Assembly: GCF_032854445.1 (NCBI RefSeq)
Contig: NC_088297.1
Coordinates: 24,317,127 to 24,381,126, forward strand
Reading direction: 5' to 3'
Source: Liolophura sinensis
Taxonomy: Eukaryota; Mollusca; Polyplacophora; Chitonida; Chitonidae
Length of the DNA stretch: 64,000 nt
Shown one piece after another: positions 13,460-25,700 of the stretch (its first letter is position 1; each line of letters opens with the position of its first letter). The notes under the pieces are model-generated. The model was given only the letters and a program-made list of their open reading frames with translations, did no database searches and was not told the DNA's origin. A program made the translations under genes and the position numbers.

Positions 13460-13530
13460 TTAGCCAATCAGTGCTCTGAGTACCATCCTTGGTACTCATG
13501 AATATTTATGAGCGTAGACTATAAATACCG
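13460..13530 (+). promoter_or_regulatory. Promoter-like cluster: CCAAT box, inverted repeat, TATA box
   Basis: A CCAAT (agccaatcag), then an inverted repeat (gagtacca / tggtactc) and a TATA-like ctataaatacc fall within 70 bp in conventional order. No clear exon follows, so this may be a chance cluster or the start of an unrecognised transcript. Confidence 0.3.
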
Positions 13531-13734
13531 GGCAAATTCCCACTTTTAGTCCCAGATGATCTCGGACCACCGTCGTGTTAACATCTAAATTTCCACCTAG
13601 TTAGCTTTCTAAGGCAGGTATTTTACATGTATATAAGCAGTGTGAAGTGGTAGCTAGATAAGTTGTCAGCACTGAAGTGGGATTTCAGCTTCAGAGCATA
13701 CCTAGAGACAGTGGGACTGCTAGTTCCAAATTGT

Positions 13735-13812
13735 GACACAAGTGTTCCCAGGCTGTGGGACTGACTTTCCCAGGCTGTGGGACTGACTTTCCCAGGCTGT
13801 GAGACTGATATT
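13735..13812. repeat. 23-bp repeat, three copies
   Basis: Unit cccaggctgtgggactgactt. The surrounding 13540-14060 is scattered with related ttcccag and ctggga words. Confidence 0.8.
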
Positions 13813-14679
13813 CCCAACCATGATTGAGACAGTATATCTCAATAGTTTGTCACTGGGATTTTCTGGACCAAAATTTTATAATTCCCAAGTATGAGCTGAA
13901 ACATTTATACTGGGAGAATTTGTGCATAAGTGCCCCTGAGCAATCGTGGGACTGGGATTCCCAGTTTCAGCACAGTGAGACACCGAGTCCCAGAATTTGA
14001 AACTCGTTTTCCCAAGTTATTACTGGACCAATTCTGGAACTGTTACTCCCAGAGAAGACCTGAAAGTATTATTTACCGATAATGTCCCCACACATGGCTG
14101 ACATATTGTCTATATGACACCAGTAGGACATACCACTATCACAGCAGTACTAGGTTTAATACCTCCCTGAGATATCCCTAACACAGTTATCTGAACCATC
14201 TGAAGTACAGATGTTGTGCTTGTACACAGTACTGGCACTTTTACCTATATATATATCAACATACTCCTGTCACTCTATTTTAATAAAACTGTTGCTGCTG
14301 TTTGTTGAACTTTAAAAATCGGACTTTTCTTGGTTATTCGAAGTTCAGAGCTAACTAGTGGTTTTCCCAAACATACTACTGAATGACACGGACTGACCGA
14401 GCTGACATTCAAAAGAATCCATAGTAGCGAACGTCTCCAGCAGTATACAGATATTGTTCCAGAGTTCGACACTGGGTGATTCACGCTACCAATATTGTGC
14501 TTTCCCCTGTAGTAAATGGTGTGATTTGGAACTGGGATATCTGTATCGTTAAGAAGATATATACATAAAAACAACAAATCGCTACACTATTCTTGTTTAA
14601 AGGGAGCGCGAGTCTTGACGAGAATGCGGTTAGCTGTTTGTGATGTAATGGCAGAACCGGTGATCGCACTGAGGATAAC

Positions 14680-15297
14680 AAAAGTAGAGGATAAGATCTA
14701 AAGTGCCAGATTCTTCGGGAAGCAAACGTAGAGGATAAGATCTGAAGTGCCAGATTCTTCGGGAAGCAAAAGTAGAGGATGAGATCTAAAGTGCCAGATT
14801 CTTCGGGAAGCAAAAGTAGAGGATAAGATCTAATGTGCCAGATTCTTCGGGAAGCAAAAGTAGAGGATAAAATCTAAAGTGCCAGATTCTTCGGGAAGCA
14901 AAAGTAGAGGATGAGATCTAAAGTGCCAGATTCTTCGGAAGCAAAAGTAGAGGATAAGATCTAAAGTGCCAGATTCTTCGGGAAGCAAAAGAAGAGGATA
15001 AGATCTAAAGTGCCAGTTTCTTCGGGAAGCAAAAGTAGAGGATAAAATCTAAAGTGCCAGATTCTTCGGGAAGCAAAAGTAGAGGATGAGATCTAAAGTG
15101 CCAGATTCTTCGGAAGCAAAAGTAGAGGATAAGATCTAAAGTGCCAGATTCTTCGGGAAGCAAAAGTAGAGGATGAGATCTAAAGTGCCAGATTCTTCGG
15201 GAAGCAAAAGTAGAGGATAAGATCTAATGTGCCAGATTTTTCGGGATGCAAAAGTAGAGGATAAGATCTAAAGTGCCAGATTCTTCGGGAAGCAAGC
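14680..15297. repeat. 44-bp tandem array, about 14 copies
   Basis: Unit contains agtagaggataagatctaaa and gtgccagattcttcgggaag. It ends next to a G-rich tract at 15325-15357. Nearby 110- and 63-residue frames are products of the repeat. Confidence 0.95.
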
Positions 15298-15299
15298 CT

Positions 15300-16340
15300 A
15301 TCCTTGATAGTGAATGAAATCTTTACTGGGGGGGGGTTGGGGGGGGGGGGGGGGGGACCGTTACCAACCACGTCTTTAAATATTGTACAATATTGTTTTA
15401 TTTGATCTTGAGCTTACCTGATCAGTGTCTGACCTACATTTTCCCCTTTTGTGTACGTAATACAATGTGTTGTAATTCAGTCGAGCGTTCTCGAGGCTAT
15501 GGTGTTCATGAGTTTCGTGTTATTGTAAATAGGGTATACATTCTGGTAATATGTATCGGTGTTGTAAACATGTTTAACCATCCAGAATTTTCTTTTCGTT
15601 AGTCTGTAAATATGAGTGACGGGGCTGTGAAGCTCGCAGTCATTTACTCAAGTTCACTTGGAGCAGTCATATTTATTGTCATCTACTGTGAAGGATTTTA
15701 CTGGGTTTGGAGACATCGACTTTCACGCCATTCGCCGTTTATCATTTGAACTCCATTTTCTGAATGTAGCACTTTGTGAGCTTGTGTTTTGCCACATGCT
15801 AATTTCTTGAGACATTATTTTGGAGCTTGTATCGCTCATTGCCTCTCTGTTCGATTACGTTCATTTCATCCAAGTTTACCCTGAAAATGACTGTATATAT
15901 TTCCGAGGAGGTAAAACATACATCGCCAGCTGGGCATCACTGACGCTAATGTCAACCCGACCGCCCTGAGAAGTTGCACCGTTACATGCAGTTGGGGATC
16001 AACCATCGTCAGAATGTCGTGCTCACTATAGCTTGTCACTTATTCGGACTAACATCCGTCCATTGTGGAATTCCTCTTAACTGTGGATTCTATATTTACG
16101 TGGACAGACTCACCTGTGGAAGTGGAATATCCCTTCCGGATTTAGACGCTGTATTCATTAAGAGACTATATTTTTGTAATTATTTGTATTGTTTTGTATA
16201 TTATTATGAGTTCTATTTTTTTTGTCTATTTTGTTCAAACGTATTTATTGAACTAATTCAAGCATATTTGTCTTTATTTGTTTGATCTTGTGTAAGACCT
16301 ATCGCTGATTTGAGAGTTGAAAAAGCCAATTGTTCCTCAT
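15300..16340. other. G-rich tract followed by unannotated flank
   Basis: Positions 15325-15357 are nearly pure G. The 103-residue frame at 15974-16285 is rich in Tyr/Phe from AT-rich sequence and shows no domain. Confidence 0.5.
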
Positions 16341-16344
16341 CCTT

Positions 16345-16440
16345 TCTCTCCGATAGTGTTCTCATCTTTACTCTCCGATAGTGTTCTCATCTTTACTCTA
16401 CGGTAGTGTTCTCATCTTTTCTCTACGATAGGGTTTTCAG
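16345..16440. repeat. 26-bp repeat, about four copies
   Basis: Unit ctctccgatagtgttctcat followed by ctttac. Confidence 0.8.
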
Positions 16441-16984
16441 AAGAACGTTTGCCGATAGAGTTTTTGTTAGGATCTATGAAACCCATTGGCGTGGAAATTT
16501 TCTGTACACCAAACATTAGAATGAGCTGGATTTATGAAAGTAAATACAAACACCTACATAATTAACATGACAGATATGTCGAACTGTATGTTGTAAATGA
16601 GCCCGATTGGCAGAGCGGTTTATTTCACTTATGCCCACGATTTGAAAAATTAGAGTAGAAAGTCGAAACAGAATGTAGGCATAAGTGGAATGGAGGGACA
16701 AGGGATTAGGATTAGGATAAAATCATGCTCACTGTCAGAAGACATACGTCGTTTCCCAATACAAAAATCAAAAGCCGCGTCCTGATGACGTGATCTGTGT
16801 CACCTTGACATAAAACGTTAACGATCGACAAAGAGCTGACAGGGTGCTGTGGGACTGGGTGGGTCGGAGTGGGTGTTTTAGCTCGGAGAGGGAAGGAAAC
16901 TTGGGGATTCTCACACATGTTAAATAATGCGCCTACATGAAGACCTAATTCTGTTACCAAAGGCCAATACAAAACTCAGTCCAA

Positions 16985-17245
16985 GTGACAAGTCCTGCAC
17001 TCGTATACCATTCGTGAACAATGAATGCGCGTTCCAATCGCAAGATACACTTCCAAAACAACAAAAACACTATTTCTTCCCAAAGGAGCAGTTAAGGAAT
17101 AATATATAAATGGTAAATAAGGTTGCTAACATACACAAGAGAAGCATTCATTAGTTTTCAGTTTTCAATGATGCGCAAGACTTTCTAAGCAAGAAGTGTA
17201 ATTCAAAATTCAAACTCGTAGTTCGTGAACAATTACCAGGTCAGA
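16985..17245 (-). repeat. Dispersed element C, copy 1 (broken)
   Basis: Shares gcgttccaa..gcaaga, acacaagagaagc and tcagttttcaatgatg with the intact copy at 55380-55690, in the same order. The short secreted-peptide frame seen there is destroyed here. Confidence 0.55.
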
Positions 17246-17249
17246 TACA

Positions 17250-19820
17250 AACAAAGTTTGACTGGGGTGGCGGCCACATCGAGTCCAACACCTACTGCTT
17301 GACATATATGACAGGAAGAATTACATATTATCTTGTGAGGAAGCGACCGAGGTGACAAAAAACGGCCAAAAGTGAATGATCATCTACATGTAGCTTGGAC
17401 ACCAAAAACTAAAAGCGGTAGTTGACTTACACAATGTTTTCATTGCTTGGAAGTGTTCATTCATGTCATGAAATAACCGGTTTAGCGTTTGAAGCTGGAA
17501 AGAGTTTTCTATATTTTGAAATACACCGTAAGATATGTGACATTTTATTCGTATGTATAGGTTTGTAAAACTACACATTTTACTAATTTCAAGAAGTTGA
17601 AGAAGGTTTAAGAAGCAAGATGATACAACATTAACACCGTATAGCGTCAAATACATCTGTGTGGATTTCTCTGAAGCCGTCGAAATGAGCTATATGTCGA
17701 TATTGATGTGGTTTTATTTAAGTCTGTTAATACGTCTGTTATCCATTACACTGGTGCCTTGACACAGTTTTACCACATCGTGTTACTTCGTGTTATCGTT
17801 TAGGTCCGCTTTTATACAATTTAGTAAGGTGTTCCAACAGAGTTTAAAGGAGCAGAAAAACTCAGCTTATATCTTACCCTGATTTCATGGCCTATCCAAA
17901 GAATGTAGCAAATTTTTATATTTTAAACAGATCTCAAACATGATTGTTTTCCCAGCAGATCTTGGTCTAGTGAGAGACCAAACCAAAATGACGTTTTCTA
18001 AAAACGGTAAATTCTTTGAACAAATACCACGGACAAAAAATATCCAGCAACATTCTTTGTACTGCTACAAGTACGTAATATTCTATACAGATACACGTAA
18101 CAGCTCACTTGAAAGCTTTAATAGTGGATATTTCCTTATTATCGCAAATAGCAAATTTGTTCGATGAAAATAAACCCTGCTGTTCGTAAAATTTATTCTG
18201 CTAACTTGAAAATGGTAACATGTTTATCTTTGAGTCAATCAATAGCTGTATAAAAGAGCTTGGGCGAAGGGCTTCATGCAAGTGTTACTGTTGTCGTTGA
18301 GAAACGTAGGTGCCGGAAAGATAGCATTATGGTACGATGATGGCCTTTCCGGCTTCCATAGAAAGACGGTGCTACAGGTAGCTCAGATGCCGGAGAGTTT
18401 GTCGTTGTGGATCATATTTCTATGTATCTGGTGATACACCCGTCACCTCCCCATTCAGGATTGCTGATTTCGTCCACAATAAAATGTGGTAGAACACCTA
18501 ACAAACTCCAGGAAGAAAAGAGACTTTCCCATTACCTTTTCCATCCTGTCTAGAATACAGAGTCATTTCCGCCCGCCATGACATCTAATTATTTATCTCA
18601 TTGACTTTGTGCCGTATTCAAGAATTTCTTAACGTATATATGATGACAGTTGGGTTTATTGGTAGAAAAAGGCGTCCTAAATTCTGTATAGAAAACACCA
18701 CCCATCACTAGGCAACAGGTAAAGCTCTGTGCCTAGAGCTGAAGCTTTATTTGCCAACGAAACCTGAATGCGAACCCTCCACTTTTTGGCCAAGGGCTTT
18801 GCTCGAAATATAAACAGTTGCAATCAAAGCACAACTGAGATACATATTTTTACTATAGACAAACTTTTACGGATAGAAAATTGATTACACTCAATCGCCT
18901 AGAATATACCTTGCGTCTTTCAAGCATCACTGAAAATTGTTGACTATTTCTCTTTGCATAATTCCGTTTTGTTTCGTATTTTATATGCTATCTTAGTTCT
19001 TTGATAGTTTGTGCTAAACATTGTTTTGGGAATTGGCCTTGCCATTATTGACCTGGAACGTCCATCTTGGTTGACGACTGGTGCAGGAATGTCTGTTTCG
19101 ACGCATAGATTGTAACATCAGGTTGTAAAAGTCATTAGTTCAAAGTTTTATCGGTCCGCTAGAATTCTTCACTGCTATTAGTTTACCTTGAAATATAAAT
19201 TTTTGTCAGGATTTCTTTAAACGGGATTGCATTCATGTTATTTGCGAAGGCTTTAACACAGTTTTTGAGTATTTTTCGAATTTTAGTTGTTTTATGTCGG
19301 TTTGTTTTTTTTTCGTTATTTTTCTCGTAATTGTCCAATTACGAAAAGGCTTCCGGAAATATCTATGTGTTTAGAATCCACTTTAAAAGCCAAATTGATT
19401 GATGGCGTTACCATGATCTTGTCCTTTTGTTTATAGCTTATCCATATTGTTTATAGAGCGTGTTACCATAGTCTCGTTCAGTCATTCAATCTTTTAATAT
19501 TCCATGTTGACGGCCATCATATATATGGCAAATTTTTGACTTTGGATATACATGTGTAAGTAACAAACAAATAAAAAAATAAATGAATAAATAAATAAAT
19601 GTACTTGTAAGTTTTCAAGCGCCGTCTTGTACTTACGTGTGTATGCTTACATAAGGTCACTAATCAAGCGATGAAATGTATTTCCCGCGTTTACGGCGTA
19701 TTATCCAACGTATCCAATATCAGTAGGTTTTGTCAGCTTAATGACATTTGTTAATCGCATTTGTTACCTAATATATCATGAATGTTATCACATTACCTAC
19801 CACGCGCAAAATTAACCATC
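17250..19820. other. Unannotated AT-rich flank
   Basis: No array, element or exon recognised over about 2.5 kb. Frames of up to 90 residues show no motif. Confidence 0.5.
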
Positions 19821-19827
19821 CATATTC

Positions 19828-20543
19828 GTTCTGAGACACTTGAGCCCATATTAAGGCATACCCATCTAAAACAGCTTTATACCCCAGGTACACTTTCGTT
19901 CTGAGACACGTGGGCCCATATTAAGGTATACCCATCTAAAACAGCTTTATACTCGAGGTACACTTTCATTCTGAGACACTTGAGCGCATATTAAGATATA
20001 CCCATCTAAAACAGCTTTATACCCCAGGTACACTTTCATTCTGAGACACTTGAGCGCATATTAAGGCATACCCATCTAAAACAGCTTTATACCCCAGGTA
20101 CACTTTCATTCTGAGACACTTGAGCCCATATTAAGGCATACCCATCTAAAACAGCTTTATACCCCAGGTACACTTTCATTCTGAGACACTTGAGCCCATA
20201 TTAAGGCATACCCATCTAAAACAGCTTTATACCCCAGGTACACTTTCATTCTGAGACACTTGAACGCATATTAAGGTATACCCATCTAAAACAGCTTTAT
20301 ACCCCTGGTACACTTTCATTCCGAGACACTTGAGCGCATATTAAGGCATACCCATCTAAAACAGCTTTATACCCCAGGTACACTTTCGTTCTGAGACACT
20401 TGAGCCCATATTAAGGTATACCCATCTAAAACAGCTTTATACCCCAGGTACACTTTCATTCTGAGACACTTGAGCCCATATTAAGGTATACCCATCTAAA
20501 ACAGCTTTATACCCCAGGCACACTTTCATTCTGAGACACTTGA
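19828..20543. repeat. 70-bp tandem array, about 10 copies
   Basis: Unit contains acagctttataccccaggta, cactttcattctgagacac and ttgagcccatattaaggc. Each minus-strand unit holds a TATA-like ggtataaag. It lies downstream of the RPTP gene. Confidence 0.95.
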
Positions 20544-20544
20544 T

Positions 20545-22600
20545 AGCCGCTTTGAAGAAAGCAAATAAAACACGGATGGTTGATAAAAAAATTGTGCATT
20601 TTATTAAGCCTGTGCCAAAAGTGGATATAACATCACAGGGTAAGTAGCGTATATATATCATTTAAACAATTATATATAATTTGTTAGCAGAAAACAAATA
20701 GCGTGTCCGACCCACAGCTTTGACGCACACATAACATACATTTAGATTTTAATCCTGTGTTACCATGGCAACTGGATGTCATAACAGGAAACTTTTATCC
20801 AACTGCATCGAGTCATGATATGACAATTTCAATATGTCACACCAAATGTAAAAATGACAGTAAGTTAATTTAGAACAGAATGCGTAAATAATGCGGAAAG
20901 ATTTCACGTGACACACATTAAACTAATATGTCATGAAGTACTAAGTCTGGTAGCCATCATCTTTGTTATTTTGTTATCACAGTCAATTCACATGTAATTG
21001 TGTTATTTTAAATTTCAACATAATTCAAATGTAACTTTAGTCAGTACAATTGTTCTATAGAAAGGGCTGAAGGTAATGAAGAAGAACATACAAAACTGAA
21101 CAGAATCAGATAACACTTAATGAAACACAATCAGCATTTTCCAACCCGCGTTTTTAAATAATATTCCATTCCTTATCGCAAAGAAATGTAGCAGATGCAA
21201 ATAAAGACAACAAAATCTACCGATAGATTAAAAACTTGTCTGCTCTCGTTGTGCCAATTCATTTAGTACAGCAGCAACAGCGGCAACCTCGGCAACAGTA
21301 AATAACATCATCTAATCATATTAGATCTATGTGTAATTTGAATAAAAAAGTATTCTATAAACAATCGCAAAAACTCAAACCATAACCTGATTATATCAGC
21401 AATAAAAGTAATATGCCACTTAGAAATGGGTTATATTTCTGTAGTTTCAGTTTCATAGTCAGATGTACGAAAAAGGCACTGCCTGATTCATAATACAAAG
21501 TGGTAAATACAAAAGTGTGCATGGCATACAATGTTAGTGTGCAGAAATCTAAAATTCATTCCAAAGGAGTCTGCAAGCTAGTTGAACAAGACATTGATGT
21601 CGGGTAGAAATCCGTAAATTTATGTGATCTGTTAACCCTTTGCCCGGCTGGCTTTGTTACTATGGAATGCTGCGTAATATTTCGTGGCACAGTTTCAATC
21701 GATCATGCACATACATAAACTATACACACAATTTGGATCGAGAATTTTGCAGATGCCAAATGAAAATATCTTCATGTATTTGACGTTTAAATGTGCGTTA
21801 CACGGTGAAGGTCACACCTCTAATTGTGTTACACGGTGAAAGTCACACCTCTTGCCGTGCTACACAGTAAAGGTCACACTTCTAATTATGTTACACGATG
21901 AAGTTCACACCTCTAACTGTTTTACACAGTGAATTTTATTTATTTATTTGACTGGTGTTTTACACCGTACTCAAGGATATTCCACTTATATGACGGCGGC
22001 CGTTATGCATGGTGCGGTTATACTTACTATTTATCTGGTTTGTCTGTAATGTCATACCAGGACAATTACTAACCTTTATTACTGTGGTTTATGTTTAAAT
22101 GAATAACTATACTCCGACACGAATAAAGGTCTTGTAAAAGAGTGGATGGGATGGAATGACAGAACGAAGCAACAACAACGGTTTAAACACGGGAACGTTT
22201 ATATTATATGACGTATATGTAGCCTATTTTATTGCAAAACAGATGTAGAACTTAAAAGTGAGTGGATAGATAGAAGTAATAAGAGTTATAAGGTGATGAA
22301 CAGCGTGCTTCTAAGAGAAAATAAAACTGAGAAAGGAGGAAAGAGGGAAGAGCCTGTGGGTTCGTAACTGAGTTATCTCCCTTAAACAGCCTCCAGATGG
22401 CGCTATACTTATGTTGGTCATTTACCAAAGCTGGGTATTCTTTCCCATTTGTAAATATAGTACATGCATGTAAATAAAATGAAATCTTCAGCCAAGTACA
22501 TAATAGTGACAGCAAAGTCGGAAGCTAAGTTATAATTGGTGCCTTGCGCTGGCAGTCACGCGGGGCTGTTGCAAAGACCCACAGATGACTCAGTAACTTC
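20545..22600. other. Downstream flank of the RPTP gene with small repeats
   Basis: Holds a 31-bp repeat at about 21796-21930 (unit gttacacggtgaaggtcaca, four to five copies) and a 5' fragment of element A at 21941-22020. The 3' untranslated region of the RPTP gene probably lies in 22230-22622. Nothing else seen. Confidence 0.6.
22228..22233 (-). terminator. Candidate polyadenylation signal of the RPTP gene
   Basis: AATAAA on the minus strand about 390 bases after the stop codon at 22623. It is the nearest such hexamer I noticed. No transcript evidence is available. Confidence 0.35.
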
Positions 22601-22622
22601 CCTTTTTAAAGGTCGGCCTTGC

Positions 22623-22700
22623 TCAGGGGACAAAGTTGGCGTACGTATCGAAACTCTCAATGAACGTCCTAACAACTTCATAGCAGAATCCATACTGCTC
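22623..22700 (-). CDS. RPTP exon 20: terminal D2 helix and stop
   Basis: 78 nt, acceptor gtttttcag, phase 0 in. It encodes EQYGFCYEVVRTFIESFD then TYANFVP and TGA. EQYxFCYE is the standard last-helix motif of receptor D2 domains and follows directly from ALPNL of exon 19. A candidate poly(A) signal (AATAAA on the minus strand) lies at 22228-22233. Confidence 0.9.
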   Translation of the reverse strand, partial: EQYGFCYEVVRTFIESFDTYANFVP

Positions 22701-25700
22701 CTGAAAAACAAAAATACAATAGGTGCTCACGAGGTAAGCCTGGGAATCTATCCCATGTTATGATCGCTGATAATGGCCACAACATGCCTGCCGTAATACC
22801 GATGGTAATGAGGCGATGAGGCGAAGTGGAGAGGCGAAGTGACGATGCGAAGAGGCGAAGTTGTGATGCGATGGGTCGAAGTCGCGATGCAACTTCGCCC
22901 CTTCGCTTCGCAACTTCGGATTATCGTCTCATCGCCATTTCACATCACAACTTCGCCTTTTGGAATCGCAACTTCCCCTCTTCCCTTCGCAAGTTTACCC
23001 TTCCGCTTCATCGCCCTTGATGTTACTGGAGGCATGCGTGGCCCTTACTAGCCATCATCCTATTTCTGTAGAAATCTTTGTTTACAAAAAGACTGAAGTT
23101 CATTGTTTCAGCGCTTTCTCTTACGGCTGCAGCTTAAATCAAGAGCTACTTTTGTCAGCTACCCTGCGAAGGGTCAGCGTGACTCCAGGTAATCTGGTCG
23201 CTTCCAGCCATACACCTAACCGACGTCACAAAGGTGAAAACTTCTTTAGTATGGCGTTAACGAACAAACGAACAATAATCCAATCAATAAGGTCAGGGGT
23301 TCGAATCCAGCTGTCGCTGATTCGTCTGCAGCCTTAATTTTATTTTTTTATTTGACCGGTGTTTTTCTTCGCACTCAAGAATATTTCACTTATATGACGG
23401 CGGCTCAGCAACATAAAGTTAAATGGTTTCTGCTGTTCCTGGCGAAGGACCTTGTGTTAATCCAAGCATTTCTCTTTTAGCCACCCAAAAATTGATCGCT
23501 TTTAGATATGGAAAAAATGTTTAAATGTGGAAATAAACAAAAAAATAAATAAATAGGACAGGACGAGAAAGATTTTATAAACACGGCTGTGGTTTGGAAT
23601 TGGCGTCCGCTTTCCCATGTGAAAATAAGTTACCTAAATTATAAGGAAAATATCACATGCCTCCAACACAAGCCAAAATGTTTAAAGTAAACTTGAATCT
23701 CATATTCTAGAATCTAAATTACAAAAACAATTTATTGGTATATCGTTGTGTATAGGTGAAATGGTGATGTGATACCTGATGAGGACAAGGAGAAAACCTT
23801 TTGTCTACAGGCGTCTGGTGCTTTACTTTAAAGTTTAAGGCCAATACTTTTATCATGCTCACACTAATTGTGTCTTGCAAAATTCGGCTAGTTCTAGTGT
23901 TTGCGGATTTATTTATTTATGTACTTATTTCATTGGTTCTTTACGCCGTACTCAATAATATGTAACTTATACAAAGGCGGGCTCGGGGAAAATCATCACC
24001 ATAATAATAGTATCCAATATTCTGTTTGAAACATTGGCAAAAATTGATAAGAACGATGACCAAGCACTCTTTTTTGGAATGTATCCGGAGTAACTTACCA
24101 CGTTAGGTAGAGCCCCAGGCCAGTGTTTCCGGTTGGTGTTCCCAGTATTCAGTACAATAACTTACTACGTCAGGTAGATGTCGAGGTTGGTGTTTGTGAT
24201 TGTTGTTCCCAGTATACAGTACAATAACTTACCACGTTAGGTAGATGTCGAGGTTGGTGTTTGTGATTGTTGTTCCCAGTATTCAGTACAATAACTTACT
24301 ACGTTAGGTAGATGTCGAGGTTAGTGTTTCTGATTGTTGTTCCCAGTATACAGTACAATAACTTACCACGTTAGGTAGATGTCGAGGTTGGTGTTTCTGA
24401 TTGTTGTTCCCAGTATACAGTACAATAACTTATCACGTTAGGTAGATGTCGAGGTTGGTGTTTCTGATTGTTGTTCCCAGTATACAGTACAATAACTTAC
24501 TACGTTAGGTAGATGTCGAGGTTGGTGTTTCTGATTGTTGTTCCCAGTATACAGTACAATAACTTACCACGTTAGGTAGATGTCGAGGTTGGTGTTTCTG
24601 ATTGTTGTTCCCAGTATACAGTACAATAACTTATCACGTTAGGTAGATGTCGAGGTTGGTGTTTGTGATTGTTGTTCCCAGTATACAGTACAATAACTTA
24701 CCACGTTAGGTAGATGTCGAGGTTGGTGTTTGTGATTGTTGTTCCCAGTATACAGTACAATAACTTACTACGTTAGGTAGATGTCGAGGTTGGTGTTTGT
24801 GATTGTTGTTCCCAGTATACAGTACAATAACTTATCACGTTAGGTAGATGTCGAGGTTGGTGTTTGTGATTGTTGTTCCCCAGTATACAGTACAATAACT
24901 TACCACGTTAGGTAGATGTCGAGGTTGGTGTTTGTGATTGTTGTTCCCAGTATACAGTACAATAACTTACCACGTTAGGTAGATGTCGAGGTTGGTGTTT
25001 GTGATTGTTGTTCCCGGTATACAGTACAATAACTTACCACGTTAGGTAGATGTCGAGGTTGGTGTTTCTGATTGTTGTTCCCAGTATACAGTACAATAAC
25101 TTACCACGTTAGGTAGATGTCGAGGTTGGTGTTTCTGATTGCTGTTCCCAGTAAACAGTACAATAAATTCCCACGTTATGTAGACCTCGGGATTTGTGTT
25201 TCGGGTTGGTGTTCCCAGTATTCAGTACAATCACGTACGACATTAGGCAGAGCTCCGGGGCGGTGTTTCTGGTTGGTGTTACCAGTAATCAGTACAATAA
25301 CTTACCACGTTAGGAAGGACTCCTGGGCGGTGTTTCCGGTTGGTGTTCACAGTTTACAGTAAAATAACTTACCACGTTAGGCTGAGCTCCGGGGCGGTGT
25401 TTCCGATTGCTGGTCACTGTACCACGTTAGGTATTTCTGTACCAAGATGGTATTTCTGATTGTTGTTCCCAGTATACGATACAATAACTTACCACGTTAG
25501 ACTGAGCTCTGGGGCGGTGTTTCCGATTGCTGTTCACAGTATTCGGTACAATAACTTACCACGTTAGGAAGGACTCAAGGACAGTGTTTCCGGTTGGTGT
25601 TACCAGTATACAGTACAATAACTTACCACGTTAGGCAGAACACCGGCCGGTGTTTCCTGCTGGTGTTCCCAGTATACGATACAATAACTTACCACGTTAG

